Shown: positions 44,808-54,642 of the stretch, in pieces
How the letters are laid out: each line of letters begins with the position of its first letter
Numbering within the stretch: the stretch's first letter is position 1
Origin: Nitrosococcus halophilus Nc 4
Lineage (GTDB): Bacteria; Pseudomonadota; Gammaproteobacteria; Nitrosococcales; Nitrosococcaceae
Assembly: GCF_000024725.1 (NCBI RefSeq)
Contig: NC_013960.1
Location: 828,261-892,260 of the forward strand
DNA length: 64,000 nucleotides
Direction: 5' to 3'
Position numbers and translations under genes: made by a program
The notes under the pieces: model-generated
Seen by the model: the letters and a program-made list of their open reading frames with translations, nothing else
Database searches by the model: none
What the model was told of the DNA's origin: nothing

Positions 44808-45512
44808 TCAACTCATTCGGATACATAAAGCGGCCGAGGTGGCTATGGGTGCCAAGGTTGCGGCCAGTATTAATAGGGCGCTAAGAAGATAAAGCTGACC
44901 ATCGGCAGGTAAGCCCCGAGCTGCTGTTTCTACAGCGCCAGCACTGAAGATCAGTATAGGGACATACAATGGGAGCAGTAGCAAGGCAAGCAATAGTCCA
45001 CCCCGTCTTAATCCTACGGTCAGGGCAACACCCACTGCCCCCACTAAACTCAGGGCAGGTGTGCCTACCAAGAGCGTCATTAATAAGACCACTAGAGGCC
45101 AGCCAGAGATCCCAAATATTAACCCTAAAAGGGGAGCTAACAAAATTAGCGGCAGGCCTGTAGCTAGCCAATGAGCGAAGGTCTTTGCAAGCACCAAGAG
45201 GGGCAAGGGGTGGGGGCTCAGAATCAGTTGCTCTAGGCTGCCGTCATCGAAATCCGATCGGAACATTGCTTCTAGAGAAAGCAAAGTGGCAAGCAAAGCT
45301 GCGATCCAGATGATACCCGGTGCAATTTGCCGCAGAATATCAGTTTCCGGCCCGATGCCGAGGGGAAAAATACTGGCCACCATCAGAAAAAATAGGAGTG
45401 GGTTGGCCGCGTCGCTGCGGTGTCTGAGTACCAAGAGAAGATCCCGCTTGGCAAGCCACCAGCAAGCTTGAGAGAGGGTAGAGCCGTTCATTGGTAAGGC
45501 TAAGCTAGTCAT
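44808..45512 (-). CDS. ccmB: haem exporter permease CcmB
   Basis: The membrane partner of CcmA. 234 residues with six TM helices, N-terminal ACWWLAKRDLLLVLRHRSDAANPLLFF and PLGIGPE typical of CcmB. It starts 8 bases after ccmA ends. Confidence 0.95.
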   Translation of the reverse strand: MTSLALPMNGSTLSQACWWLAKRDLLLVLRHRSDAANPLLFFLMVASIFPLGIGPETDILRQIAPGIIWIAALLATLLSLEAMFRSDFDDGSLEQLILSPHPLPLLVLAKTFAHWLATGLPLILLAPLLGLIFGISGWPLVVLLMTLLVGTPALSLVGAVGVALTVGLRRGGLLLALLLLPLYVPILIFSAGAVETAARGLPADGQLYLLSALLILAATLAPIATSAALCIRMS

Positions 45513-45520
45513 AGGGAAGT

Positions 45521-46171
45521 CTAGGCAGAGATGTCTAAGGTTCGAGCGTGGGCGATATTGATGGCATGATGGCTGGTAAAAACCGCCATCCCTCCTGCCG
45601 CAGCATGCTCTTCCAGTAAAGTAGCGATGGTCCGGATGGCCCTCTTATCCAAAGCTGTAAAGGGTTCATCCAAGAGCCATAATCGTGCCCGGTTCACTAA
45701 TAGCCGGGCGAGTGCCAAGCGACGACGTTGCCCTGCCGAGAGGAAGCGACCAGGGAGTTCCCGAATTCTGGATAAACCTACTCGTTCTAGGGCCTGCTCT
45801 GGGTCCATGCCTCCCCCATTGAGTGCCCCCGCGATTATAAGATTCTCATAGGCAGTCAAATCTCCCTTGATGGCATCGGTATGGCCGACATAGGCGAGCT
45901 CGCTGTGATACAGCGGTTTTATTTTATCGATGGGTTGACCACGCCACAGTAGCGCCCCTTTCTCGGGTATCAACAACCCACACAGTAGACGTAGTAAGCT
46001 GGTCTTACCTGAGCCGTTGTGACCGGAGACCTCAAGTACGTCCCCCGCTTTCACGGTGAAGCTCATATTTTCAAAGAGTAATCGCTCACCACGACGGCAA
46101 GTCAGTTCTTCCACCTGGAGTTGTGGTTGTTCTTGGTCCGGCACCGTCTGTTTACCGTTGCTTTTGCCCAT
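45521..46171 (-). CDS. ccmA: haem exporter ATPase CcmA
   Basis: The ATPase of the CcmABCD complex, used to release haem-loaded CcmE. The start at 46171 is preferred (GGAAAG about 8 bases upstream); the open frame runs back to 46297 with unlikely sequence. 216 residues with Walker A GHNGSGKTS, signature LSAGQRRRLALARLL and Walker B LWLLDEPF. It is the first gene of the ccm operon. Confidence 0.95.
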   Translation of the reverse strand: MGKSNGKQTVPDQEQPQLQVEELTCRRGERLLFENMSFTVKAGDVLEVSGHNGSGKTSLLRLLCGLLIPEKGALLWRGQPIDKIKPLYHSELAYVGHTDAIKGDLTAYENLIIAGALNGGGMDPEQALERVGLSRIRELPGRFLSAGQRRRLALARLLVNRARLWLLDEPFTALDKRAIRTIATLLEEHAAAGGMAVFTSHHAINIAHARTLDISA

Positions 46172-46537
46172 GGTCAGGCTTTCCTTTCCCCCTGTGTGCT
46201 CAAATCGACAAAATATAATAGCATGATTGGAGATTTTACCATTTTTACCACCACTATCCGTGAGATTTATGAAGGGGCAAAGCCTAGGGGCTACCAAAAC
46301 CCTGAAATATGCTACACTAGCTGGGTTATACCCGAAATTAGACTAACAGTTCAAATGTAGTTCCACACTCCCCCTATTGGCTTAGTGTTTTAGTTAGTCA
46401 GCCTGTCGTCGTGGTGGGCGTAAATACCACAAACCATCATGCCCTAGCAATTCGTCAGAGGCGGGTAACCGGTGTTTAAATATCATGTCCTGTCTTGAAG
46501 GGGCCCAGTCACCTTTTGAGTAAGAAACAGTGGCTTT
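46172..46537. other. divergent promoter region between ccmA and DUF2868 gene
   Basis: 366 bases without a supported gene. The half next to ccmA is AT-rich and should hold the ccm promoter (possible minus-strand -10 TATTAT near 46215-46222). The half next to 46538 has a possible -10-like TACACT near 46314. No riboswitch or operator is recognised. Confidence 0.4.
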
Positions 46538-48079
46538 ATGGAGCATGCATCACATCGTTCGATTCTCGCCGACTTAGTGGACCTCAACGTGCAAATGGAT
46601 TTGGATGCAGCCATGGATCCTGGAGAGCTGCGCCATCGTGACCGTCATATTGGGCGGGAACTGAGGCACCTTGCAAACAATCCCCGGAGTCAACTTCGTT
46701 ATTGGTTATGGCGGGTCACGGAAGGTAAAGGGGCACTTCCTGGCGATAATGCCGCCAAAACCCTTCGTTTAATTACGCTGACATTGTTTTTTCTAGGCGT
46801 GGTTGTCGGTTGGGTAACTGCCCTCGGGGTATTCGCTTATGATGGCACACAACCGGTCAATGTGGTCAGCGTATTGGCCGTATTTGTGGGACTGCAACTC
46901 TTGCTTTTGTTGATGTCCGCCATCCTTGCGTTACCCCGGAATTTGCTCCGGTTTATTCCCGGAGCACGACTATTGCAGGATTTCTTTGGCGTGTTGAGTC
47001 CAGGGCGACTCGCCCCGGTCATTGCGCGCTTTCTATCATCAGACTCTCGCTTAGCCCTCGAGGCTGCCTTAGGCCGCCAAAAGGCGCGCCACATCACTTA
47101 CGGTCAGGTGAGAAAATGGTTGATTTTGCAACTCTCCCAGGTGTTCGCTGTGGCTTTTAATTTGGGCGCATTAATCAGTTGCCTTTATTTAGTCACCATT
47201 TCTGATCTGGCCTTTGGGTGGAGTACTACCCTGGAGTTCCCGACTGAAAGGTTCCATTGGCTCATGGAGCAACTGGCTTGGCCTTGGCGTGATTGGCTAG
47301 GGGGCGCGGTGCCTTCTGTTGAACTGATTGAGGTCACCCGGTTTTATCGGCTAAATGGGGGAATGTTGCCCAATGGAGTGAAGTTGGCGACTAAGGATGT
47401 GGTGGCGCTCGGCCAGTGGTGGGAATTTCTGTTCATGTGCATCATCTTTTATGGGTTGTTGCCAAGGCTTTTTACATTAGTTTTCGCCCGTTGGCGTTTT
47501 AACGCCGCGCTCAATAATGCTTTTGTCCATGCACCAGGGGCGACCCAGGTACTTGATCGGATGAATCATGCGGTGGTGGAAACGGCGGCGGTAGAGCCTG
47601 AAGCCAGGGTAGCACCGGCTCCTGAAGCAATTCGGCCCTTTCATGGTAAGAATTTTGCCGGAGCTAAGGGGCATCTGGTCAATTGGGCCGGGATTAATAT
47701 GGATGAAAGCCGCCTGGAAGATGCACTGCGGTTGGCTATGGGGATAAACATCAATCATGTGCTTCATGCGGGGGGTAAAAATCCCATCGAGCAGGACCAG
47801 CGTGTCATCGAGGAATTGCGTAGGGCGGGAGATGACGTCGCCCTTATCATCACCGTGAAGTCATGGGAACCTCCGCTCTTGGATTTCTTGGATTTTTTAG
47901 AAGCGCTGCGGACTGCTTTGGGACCGCAGCGGTTGATTACGGTGATCCCGTTGGCGCTCAACTATGAACGGGATCTTGTTGCTGTCGATTCTAATGACTT
48001 GGATATTTGGCGGAAAAAACTGCAGGGTTTGGGGGACCCCCAGCTTGATTTTCGGCCATTGAATTTTGAGGCAAACTAA
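46538..48079 (+). CDS. DUF2868 membrane protein
   Basis: A 513-residue inner-membrane protein of the DUF2868 family, function unknown. Four main TM segments appear (about 77-103, 108-132, 200-225, 290-312), and a soluble C-terminal part (about 350-510) has an alternating beta-alpha pattern (DVALIITVKSWEPPLLDFLDFL). It overlaps the DUF3482 GTPase gene by one base (TAATG), and the two families commonly sit together, so they probably act as one membrane-GTPase unit. Confidence 0.88.
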   Translation: MEHASHRSILADLVDLNVQMDLDAAMDPGELRHRDRHIGRELRHLANNPRSQLRYWLWRVTEGKGALPGDNAAKTLRLITLTLFFLGVVVGWVTALGVFAYDGTQPVNVVSVLAVFVGLQLLLLLMSAILALPRNLLRFIPGARLLQDFFGVLSPGRLAPVIARFLSSDSRLALEAALGRQKARHITYGQVRKWLILQLSQVFAVAFNLGALISCLYLVTISDLAFGWSTTLEFPTERFHWLMEQLAWPWRDWLGGAVPSVELIEVTRFYRLNGGMLPNGVKLATKDVVALGQWWEFLFMCIIFYGLLPRLFTLVFARWRFNAALNNAFVHAPGATQVLDRMNHAVVETAAVEPEARVAPAPEAIRPFHGKNFAGAKGHLVNWAGINMDESRLEDALRLAMGININHVLHAGGKNPIEQDQRVIEELRRAGDDVALIITVKSWEPPLLDFLDFLEALRTALGPQRLITVIPLALNYERDLVAVDSNDLDIWRKKLQGLGDPQLDFRPLNFEAN

Positions 48080-49482
48080 TGTCTGCTCCTGTCTTTGCGG
48101 TGGTGGGTCATCCTAACAAGGGCAAATCGAGTATTGTCGCCACGCTTGCCCAAGATGAATCGGTCCAAATTTCATCGATACCGGGTACTACCGCCAAATG
48201 CCGCTATTTCCCCATGAAGGTGGATGGCGAGGTTCAATATATCTTGATAGATACGCCCGGATTTCAGCGGGCGCGACAGGTGTTGGCGTGGATGAAGGCA
48301 CGGGCGGCAACGGCGGCAGAGCGGGCTGCCGTGGTCCGCCAGTTTGTGAAAACTCACCGCAATACAGGTAAATTCGTGGATGAATGCGAGCTGCTTGACC
48401 CTCTTATGAAGGGGGCCGGTATTTTGTATGTCATCGATGGCTCTCGCCCCTATGGTGAGGAGTATGAAGCTGAGATGGAAATTCTGCGGTGGACCGGGCA
48501 GCCTAGCATTGCGCTTATCAATATGATCGGCCACGACAATTATATTGAAGAATGGCGTGCGGCACTAGGCCAGTATTTTAGGATTGTCCGGGTATTTAAC
48601 GCCGTTACGGCAGAGTTTCACAAGCGGCTTGAATTACTCAAGGCCTTTGGTCAGTTGCGAGAGGAATGGCAGGCTCCCCTGAGCCGGGCGGTGAAAATTC
48701 TAGAAGAAGATCGCCGCACCCGGCGTCAGCGCAGTGCTTTGCGCGTCGCGGAGATGTTGGCGGATATGATTACGCTTAATGTGACCAAGCGAGTCTCTTC
48801 TGAGGAGGATCCCCGTTCCTACGAGCTATCATTGACTCAGAAGTATAAAGCAAGGTTGCGTAGTCTTGAGCAAAAGGGTCGCCGCGCCATTGAAGATATT
48901 TATGACTACCATGAGTTGAAAAGCCAAGAAAGAGAAATTGAAGTCCTCGATGAAGATCTCTTTTCTCTAGATAGTTGGAATATCTGGGGGCTAAAACGGC
49001 GTCAATTGCTGGCAACGGGAGCGGCAAGTGGGGCGCTGGTCGGATCGGGCGTGGATCTTGCCGTGGGCGGGACTTCTTTCTTGTTGGGAGCTGCCGTTGG
49101 CTCTATGGTGGGGGGAGCTTCCGCTTGGTTTTCTTATAATCGAATTTCGGATGTCAAAATGTTAGGGTTGCCATTGGGGGGAACGGAACTGCGAGTTGGA
49201 CCAGCACGCAATATTAATTTCCCCTATGTGGTGCTGGGGCGGGCGCTCTATCATCATGCCGCAGTGACACGCCGGACTCACGCCCAACGGGATATTCTCA
49301 GCCTTGATAATGCCACTGAAACTGCGAGTGCCCGCTCTATCCCAGAGCATCAGCGGAAAAGGTTAGAAAAGGTATTTACCCGACTTCGAAACACTGATGA
49401 CGGCAGCTTCGATCCGGCCTTGGTAGACCACCTTGCCGGGATCCTTGAGGGGGTCATGGAAGAGACGGATCGAATCGTCTAG
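48079..49482 (+). CDS. DUF3482 GTPase
   Basis: A P-loop GTPase (467 residues) fused to the DUF3482 region. G1 is GHPNKGKSS, G2 region IPGTTAKC, and G3 DTPG. The G4 motif is unusual: the NKxD position reads NMIG, so base specificity is unclear. The C-terminal half has a Gly/Ala-rich membrane-like hairpin (ATGAASGALVGSGVDLAVGG, about 310-355). Coupled to the DUF2868 gene. Cellular role unknown. Confidence 0.88.
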   Translation: MSAPVFAVVGHPNKGKSSIVATLAQDESVQISSIPGTTAKCRYFPMKVDGEVQYILIDTPGFQRARQVLAWMKARAATAAERAAVVRQFVKTHRNTGKFVDECELLDPLMKGAGILYVIDGSRPYGEEYEAEMEILRWTGQPSIALINMIGHDNYIEEWRAALGQYFRIVRVFNAVTAEFHKRLELLKAFGQLREEWQAPLSRAVKILEEDRRTRRQRSALRVAEMLADMITLNVTKRVSSEEDPRSYELSLTQKYKARLRSLEQKGRRAIEDIYDYHELKSQEREIEVLDEDLFSLDSWNIWGLKRRQLLATGAASGALVGSGVDLAVGGTSFLLGAAVGSMVGGASAWFSYNRISDVKMLGLPLGGTELRVGPARNINFPYVVLGRALYHHAAVTRRTHAQRDILSLDNATETASARSIPEHQRKRLEKVFTRLRNTDDGSFDPALVDHLAGILEGVMEETDRIV

Positions 49483-49551
49483 GCTTTTTTTCTTGAGGGG
49501 CCGTAACTTCCTATTCTTTTTTAACGCTGATTTTTAAAATCATTTCCAAAG

Positions 49552-50364
49552 TTATTCAATATCAGGCATGTTCTTGCCATAGAAAATCTCTAGCATTTCG
49601 GTTTTGACCCGGTTAGCAATTTGCTGCTGCTCCTTCGCCGGGAGGTCTGAAGCATTTCCCCCGAACAGGTAATCATCAAGGTCAAAATTTTTAAGCATCA
49701 TCTTGGTATGAAAGATGTTTTCCTGATAGATATTCACATCGATCATATGGTACCGTTCCTTGGTGTCTTCAGCGATGAAATTTTGAATGGAGTTTATGGC
49801 ATGATCGATAAAGTGCTTGCCTCCATCCACGCTGCGGGTAAACCCCCGGACTCGATAATCCATCGTCACAATATCCGACTCTAAGCTATGGATAAGATAG
49901 TTGAGGGCCCGCAATGGCGAGACCCGGCCACAGGTAGAAACATCGATATCAGCACGAAATGTACTGATCCCATTTTCCGGGTGGCTTTCCGGGTAAGTGT
50001 GGACAGTCAGATGACTTTTGTCTAAGTGGCAGACGAGGCTTTCCGGCAGCGGACCTGGTTCTTCTGTGCTGGTAAATTGTTCCCTCTCCTCAGTGTCATC
50101 CTCTGCAATCAACATGGTGACGCTGGCTCCCTGGGGCTCATAATCTTGCCGGGCGACGTTGAGGATATTGGCACCGATAATTTCAGCCACCTCGGTGAGG
50201 ATATGGGTTAATCGTTCAGCGTTGTACTCTTCGTCGATATACTCAATGTATTCCCGACGTTGTTCGGGGGTTTGCGCATAGCAAATGTCATAAATATTAA
50301 AACTCAGTGTCTTGGTTAAGTTATTAAAACCATGTAGCTTAATCTTGTTAAAGAGAGGTGCCAT
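49552..50364 (-). CDS. speD: S-adenosylmethionine decarboxylase proenzyme
   Basis: Makes decarboxylated SAM, the aminopropyl donor for spermidine. The protein (270 residues) aligns along its whole length with E. coli SpeD. The self-cleavage site is Lys-Ser at 116-117 in [14 protein letters not shown], where Ser117 becomes the pyruvoyl cofactor. Conserved [23 protein letters not shown] and DYRVRGFTR are present. No spermidine synthase gene is adjacent. Its neighbourhood with crp recalls the speD-vfr arrangement of pseudomonads. Confidence 0.96.
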   Translation of the reverse strand: MAPLFNKIKLHGFNNLTKTLSFNIYDICYAQTPEQRREYIEYIDEEYNAERLTHILTEVAEIIGANILNVARQDYEPQGASVTMLIAEDDTEEREQFTSTEEPGPLPESLVCHLDKSHLTVHTYPESHPENGISTFRADIDVSTCGRVSPLRALNYLIHSLESDIVTMDYRVRGFTRSVDGGKHFIDHAINSIQNFIAEDTKERYHMIDVNIYQENIFHTKMMLKNFDLDDYLFGGNASDLPAKEQQQIANRVKTEMLEIFYGKNMPDIE

Positions 50365-50417
50365 TGCTTGTTTCCCTTTCCTCCTCGCTGACTAATGACA
50401 ACCCTGTGAAATATTGC

Positions 50418-50433
50418 CCGCCCTACTGGGCGG
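50418..50433 (-). terminator. GC-rich hairpin between VOC gene and speD
   Basis: CCGCCC and GGGCGG pair around TACT, 13 bases after the VOC gene stop in the minus direction, followed by an AT-rich but not T-only stretch. A weak terminator or attenuator is likely. Confidence 0.45.
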
Positions 50434-50445
50434 CGCATTATCTCA

Positions 50446-50844
50446 CTATTTTGCGACAAGAGAAGAGTGGTAGATGAGTTGCAGCGTTGTGCCTGCCGGA
50501 TCGGTGCAGTAAAAGCTACGGGTGCCGTCGCGGTGAGTGCGTGGCGCTGCCTTTATGGGCACATGGTGAGCCTTGAGATACTCATACCAGGCGTCTACGG
50601 CCTCAGGGGTATGAATGATAAAGCCAATATGATCCAATCTCTGGGGCCCTATGGGGGATTGATCCGGAGGTGTTCGGTGGAGTGCCAGGTTATCATGGCC
50701 TGAGGTAAGATATACGTTGTCTGCGTCTGGGCGCCATTCGACTTGCATCCCAAGGAGGCCCACATAGAAATTTTTACAGGCCTCAAGATCGCTCACGAAT
50801 AAGGCGACATGGCGCAGGCCGGCCGTTGCTGGAGGCTTATCCAA
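50446..50844 (-). CDS. VOC-fold (glyoxalase/bleomycin-resistance-like) protein
   Basis: A 132-residue metal-dependent lyase/dioxygenase-fold protein. Two beta-alpha-beta-beta-beta modules are visible: GLRHVALFVSDLEACKNFYVGLLGMQ and LDHIGFIIHTPEAVDAWYEYL. Candidate metal ligands are His near the N-terminus, His in RLDHIGF and Glu/Gln near TTLQLIYH. The substrate is unknown. It is upstream of speD on the same strand. Confidence 0.85.
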   Translation of the reverse strand: MDKPPATAGLRHVALFVSDLEACKNFYVGLLGMQVEWRPDADNVYLTSGHDNLALHRTPPDQSPIGPQRLDHIGFIIHTPEAVDAWYEYLKAHHVPIKAAPRTHRDGTRSFYCTDPAGTTLQLIYHSSLVAK

Positions 50845-50958
50845 TGATCACTGCCCTCTCAATTAATCCAAAATACAAATTTTAGTTCTACCATTACCGT
50901 AAGTTCCAATACAAGCCCATTGCTCCTACTCGATGCAGACTAGGCTTTCTCTCCTAAG

Positions 50959-51378
50959 TTAGTTGAGGTCAATGATCTCGTAACTATGATGAATAGCAGC
51001 CGATTTTCCTAACATGATAGAGGCGGAGCAGTACTTTTCGCTAGAAAGTTCAACGGCTCGTTTAACATGATGCGCTTTGAGGCCGTGGCCGGAGACTTTA
51101 AAGTGGACATGAATATGGGTAAATATTTTAGGTATGGTTTCTGCTCGCTCAGCCGAAATCTCTACTACGCAGTCGGTAATCGGTTGTCGGCTTTTCTGTA
51201 GAATTTGTACGACATCAAAGGCAGTGCAGCCGCCCATTCCTAGTAGGAGCATTTCCATAGGTCGAATCCCTAGGTTGTGCCCACCACTCTCTGGAGGACC
51301 CTCCATCACTACGGTATGGCCGCTTCCTGATTGGCCGGCGAAGCTGCTGTTCTCGATCCATTTAATACGTGCCTTCAT
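50959..51378 (-). CDS. OsmC-family protein (YhfA-like)
   Basis: A 139-residue OsmC/Ohr-fold protein. The start at 51378 (MKARIKW) matches the family; the frame extends upstream with unrelated sequence. Two conserved redox Cys are present, in GMGGCTAFDVV and EKYCSAS, as in peroxiredoxin-like OsmC proteins. It is divergent from crp, the same pairing as yhfA-crp in E. coli. Confidence 0.9.
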   Translation of the reverse strand: MKARIKWIENSSFAGQSGSGHTVVMEGPPESGGHNLGIRPMEMLLLGMGGCTAFDVVQILQKSRQPITDCVVEISAERAETIPKIFTHIHVHFKVSGHGLKAHHVKRAVELSSEKYCSASIMLGKSAAIHHSYEIIDLN

Positions 51379-51496
51379 AGGCGATAGCCCCCGTGTCATT
51401 AAAGATGTTCCTATCGCTGCCAATATTACTATAGGTTGAATTGACTTAGGATGAGGACCCCAGGCTATGACCGAACCTCTGTTAGGAAGGACGACA

Positions 51497-52147
51497 ATGC
51501 TACGGAATTTGCGCCCAGAGGGGGAGCCTTCCATTGAGCATTTCCTTGAGTACTGCCATATTAAGAATTTTCCTGCCAAAGCACCCATCATCCATCCTGG
51601 AGATCCGGCAGACACTCTTTATTACATTCGCAAAGGCTCAGCAACGGTCTATATGGAAGATGAGGAGGGAAATCAACTCATCTTGGCCTACCTCAACAAG
51701 GGGGATTTCATCGGCGAGATGGGATTGTTTGCCGAACTCCAAAATCGGAGCGTGTTAGTCCGGGCTCGAACCCCCTGCCAATTGGCGGAAATCACCTATG
51801 AGCGATTACGGCTTTTAGTTCAAGGTCCGCTCGCAGAGCATTATCATCGGATCCTCCTTGCTCTTGGGCGTCAGCTCACTCGGCGCCTTCTAGAAACCAA
51901 CCGTAAAGTCGGTCATCTCGCCTTTATGGATGTGGCCGGCAGGATTGCGCGGACATTGCTCGATTTGTGCCAGCAGCCTGATGCCATGACTCATCCCGAT
52001 GGCATGCAAATTCGCATTACCCGGCAGGAGATAAGTCGGATTGTAGGTTGCTCTCGGGAGATGGCAGGAAGGGTACTTAAAGAGCTACAGCAACAGGGTT
52101 TGATTTGGGTTAAAGGCAAGACGATTGTAGTCTATGGCACTCGCTAA
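51497..52147 (+). CDS. crp: cAMP receptor protein (CRP/Vfr)
   Basis: A global cAMP-dependent regulator. The start at 51497 gives a 216-residue protein that aligns end to end with E. coli Crp and has GGAAGGA upstream; a start at 51467 adds ten residues. The cAMP pocket [10 protein letters not shown]...RSVLVRART is kept, and the DNA-binding helix [22 protein letters not shown] differs little from E. coli. The C-terminus [10 protein letters not shown] is identical to that of the E. coli protein. No cyclase gene is in the window. Confidence 0.95.
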   Translation: MLRNLRPEGEPSIEHFLEYCHIKNFPAKAPIIHPGDPADTLYYIRKGSATVYMEDEEGNQLILAYLNKGDFIGEMGLFAELQNRSVLVRARTPCQLAEITYERLRLLVQGPLAEHYHRILLALGRQLTRRLLETNRKVGHLAFMDVAGRIARTLLDLCQQPDAMTHPDGMQIRITRQEISRIVGCSREMAGRVLKELQQQGLIWVKGKTIVVYGTR

Positions 52148-52204
52148 ACCAAATATAATACCTGATTTTCCAAAAAATTAATAGCCAGTATTTTCAATAG
52201 ATAT

Positions 52205-53974
52205 TTAAAATGGCCATATTTTGGGGGCAATAAAAACAGTCATACCCCATACCAAGAGGTTAAGTGGAAGTCCGATTCGGAGATAATCCGCGAAATGATA
52301 GCCGCCAGGGCCATAGACCATTAAGTTCGTTTGATAACCTATGGGGGTGGCGAAGCTGGCCGATGCGGCGACCATAATGGAAATGGCAAAGGGTATGAAA
52401 TTAACCCCGAGGTTATCGGCGGCCGCCAAGGCGATAGGGAACATGAGGACGGCGGCGGCATTATTGGTGATGACTTCGGTCATCAGGGCAGTGAGCAAGT
52501 GCACGACAGCCAGGGCTATCCAGGGGTCATCGCCCACGAATCTCAGTACCATATGGGCGATATTGGTAGCGGCGCCGGTATGTTGCAGCGCCTGGCCAAG
52601 GGCTAGGGAGGCCGCGATGACGATAAGGACCTGCCAGTCCACGCTGCGTCGCGCGGTTGCAGTTTGAATGCATCGAGTCATGACCATAAGCCCGGCAGCG
52701 ACAAGGGCGGCTTCTAACAGGCTGAGCCATTGTAAAGTCACGGAACTCACCATGGCCACTAAGATGGTAAGGGCTATCCAAGCCCGGTCATGGCGAGGAG
52801 GATTGGAATCGGCCACTTCGCTGACCAGAAAAAAATCCCGTGAGTTGCGCTGTTGTTCTAAAAAGGAAGGACGAGCTTCTAAAAGGAGGGTATCCCCGGA
52901 TTGGAGGATAATATCGCCAATTTTACCGCCCACTCTTTCTCCGTTACGCGCCACCGCAATGACGACTGCGTTATAGACGCTGCGGAATTGCCCCCCCCGG
53001 ATCGTACTCCCCACGAGCGGGCAGGTATTAGAGACGACGGCTTCAATCAGGCAGCGCTCGGAGCGGGGTGAGTCCAACTTAAATACCTGGTTAGTGGCGG
53101 GCATTAGCCCGCGAATCTTCTGCAGGTCCTTGACGGTATCGACAACTCCCACAAAGACCAGCCGATCGTTGGCCTGGAGTCTCTCGTTGGGCCGCACTGC
53201 GGGGATAACTTGCTCCTGGCGGTTGATCTCGACTAGATACATGCCTGGCAGGTTGCGTAGGCCTGCATTTTCAATGGTGCGTCCTACCAGGGGGCTACTG
53301 GATTGAACCAGCATCTCCATCGTATATTCCCGAGGATCGTCCCAGCGACTGAAGACGGGCTTCCGATCCGGCAGTAACCAACGCCCGAATAGGAGCATAT
53401 AAGTAATCCCTAATACTGCGATGGGCAGTCCCACCCAAGCGATTTCAAACAGGCCTAGGTCGGTATATTTAGCTTGCGTGACTAGGAGGCCATTAACGAC
53501 AAGATTGGTACTGGTGCCGATGAGGGTGCAGGTTCCTCCTAAAATAGCCCCATAGCTTAGGGGAATCATGAGCTTTGAAGTGGATAGACGGTGCCGACGG
53601 GCAAAATCGGTGATGACCGGGATAAGCATAGCCACCACGGGGGTATTATTCATGAAAGCGCTCACGGCGATGATGGGGGCCATAATCCGGGCTTGGAGCC
53701 AGACTAGCGAGCGGCCATTGCCCAGCAGGTGGTGGGCCAACCAGTCGATGCCACCGGTTTCGCGCAGGCCGGCAGCGACAATAAATAATACCCCGACTGT
53801 CGCCATTGCCGGGTTAGATAGACCCGCTAAGGCCTCTGCAGGGGTAAGCACGCCAGCAAGTAGCAGTAAGGTGACTCCGCCGACCACGATGACATCGGGG
53901 GGTTTCCGGGTGAACATTAATAATCCCAGGATGAGGATGATAACACCCAGGGTCAGCCATGCTTCAAAGCTCAT
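52205..53974 (-). CDS. SLC13/DASS-family anion transporter with two TrkA-C domains
   Basis: A 589-residue membrane carrier, probably sodium-coupled, for sulphate or dicarboxylates. TM segments flank two soluble TrkA-C (RCK-C) domains at about 205-290 and 295-375. Family signatures are GTSTNLVVNG in the first half and TPIGYQTNLMVYGPGGY in the second. TrkA-C-bearing members are often annotated as sulphur-anion transporters, but the substrate is not fixed by sequence. Confidence 0.9.
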   Translation of the reverse strand: MSFEAWLTLGVIILILGLLMFTRKPPDVIVVGGVTLLLLAGVLTPAEALAGLSNPAMATVGVLFIVAAGLRETGGIDWLAHHLLGNGRSLVWLQARIMAPIIAVSAFMNNTPVVAMLIPVITDFARRHRLSTSKLMIPLSYGAILGGTCTLIGTSTNLVVNGLLVTQAKYTDLGLFEIAWVGLPIAVLGITYMLLFGRWLLPDRKPVFSRWDDPREYTMEMLVQSSSPLVGRTIENAGLRNLPGMYLVEINRQEQVIPAVRPNERLQANDRLVFVGVVDTVKDLQKIRGLMPATNQVFKLDSPRSERCLIEAVVSNTCPLVGSTIRGGQFRSVYNAVVIAVARNGERVGGKIGDIILQSGDTLLLEARPSFLEQQRNSRDFFLVSEVADSNPPRHDRAWIALTILVAMVSSVTLQWLSLLEAALVAAGLMVMTRCIQTATARRSVDWQVLIVIAASLALGQALQHTGAATNIAHMVLRFVGDDPWIALAVVHLLTALMTEVITNNAAAVLMFPIALAAADNLGVNFIPFAISIMVAASASFATPIGYQTNLMVYGPGGYHFADYLRIGLPLNLLVWGMTVFIAPKIWPF

Positions 53975-54083
53975 TTTTTTTAGCTGCCTGATAGTTGGAA
54001 GTATTCTGGCCGTTTAGGGGTCTATTGTCCCTAATTTTGTTTATAATTCAAAAAAATAGTGGGGAGGTATTTTCCTGAACTCC

Positions 54084-54272
54084 TTACTCATCTTCCCGCA
54101 GGGTTTCCAGGTGTAATAATTTTCCATTCTCGTCAACTCTAAGATGGAAGAGGATGGGATGGCAGCAAAGCGCGCAATCCTCGTAGTAAGTCTGATTCCC
54201 AGCTGAGCAGTCCGCTAGGGTTTCAAATTGTGTTCCACAGTAAGGACAAATGACGGTTACCGGCTCGGTCAT
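54084..54272 (-). CDS. CPXCG zinc-ribbon-like small protein
   Basis: A 62-residue protein starting at 54272. It has ICPYCGTQFE and a second Cys cluster DCALCCHPI, which together could bind zinc. The family (CPXCG motif) is widespread in gammaproteobacteria and of unknown function. Confidence 0.85.
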   Translation of the reverse strand: MTEPVTVICPYCGTQFETLADCSAGNQTYYEDCALCCHPILFHLRVDENGKLLHLETLREDE

Positions 54273-54412
54273 AGTGATGTGGGTGCACCTATCTGACTCT
54301 AGATTCAAAGAAAAAGCTCAGGAATTGCAATAAATGACAATTTGGCACGTCTATAGAAAAGTTCGTTGATGAGCTTTCATCTTTAAAATGTTTCAAGGGG
54401 ATTATTGATAAT

Positions 54413-54601
54413 ATGGCTATCTTGGCATCCTTTGCCCATTTTAGTATAGAGGCTCTAAATCGCGTTGGTGAATTCTTGCCCCAGCTTGGATTGCGCCTGC
54501 TTCTAGCTTATGAGTTTTGGGAGGCGGGTATCACGAAATATCGAGGCGAGAATTGGTTTGCAGATGTTCAGGACCGGTTTCTCTTTCCTTGGTCCCGGTA
54601 A
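54413..54601 (+). pseudogene. DoxX-family remnant
   Basis: Sixty-two residues match the start of DoxX-family membrane proteins (LGLRLLLAYEFWEAGITKYRGENWFADVQD), which normally run to 130-200 residues with four TMs. After DRF the frame ends with LFPWSR and a stop, and only 41 bases remain before the next gene, so the C-terminal two thirds are deleted rather than shifted out of frame. Confidence 0.65.
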
Positions 54602-54642
54602 AGCCAGTTTGGATTATCTGATTTTATATTGATGGTTAAACA

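Noticed and set aside
46172-46297. Extended CcmA reading frame
   Set aside because: Sequence before residue 43 is not ABC-ATPase-like, and the ATG at 46171 has a ribosome site.
51379-51615. Extended OsmC reading frame
   Set aside because: The 79 extra residues do not resemble OsmC and overlap the start of the divergent crp gene.
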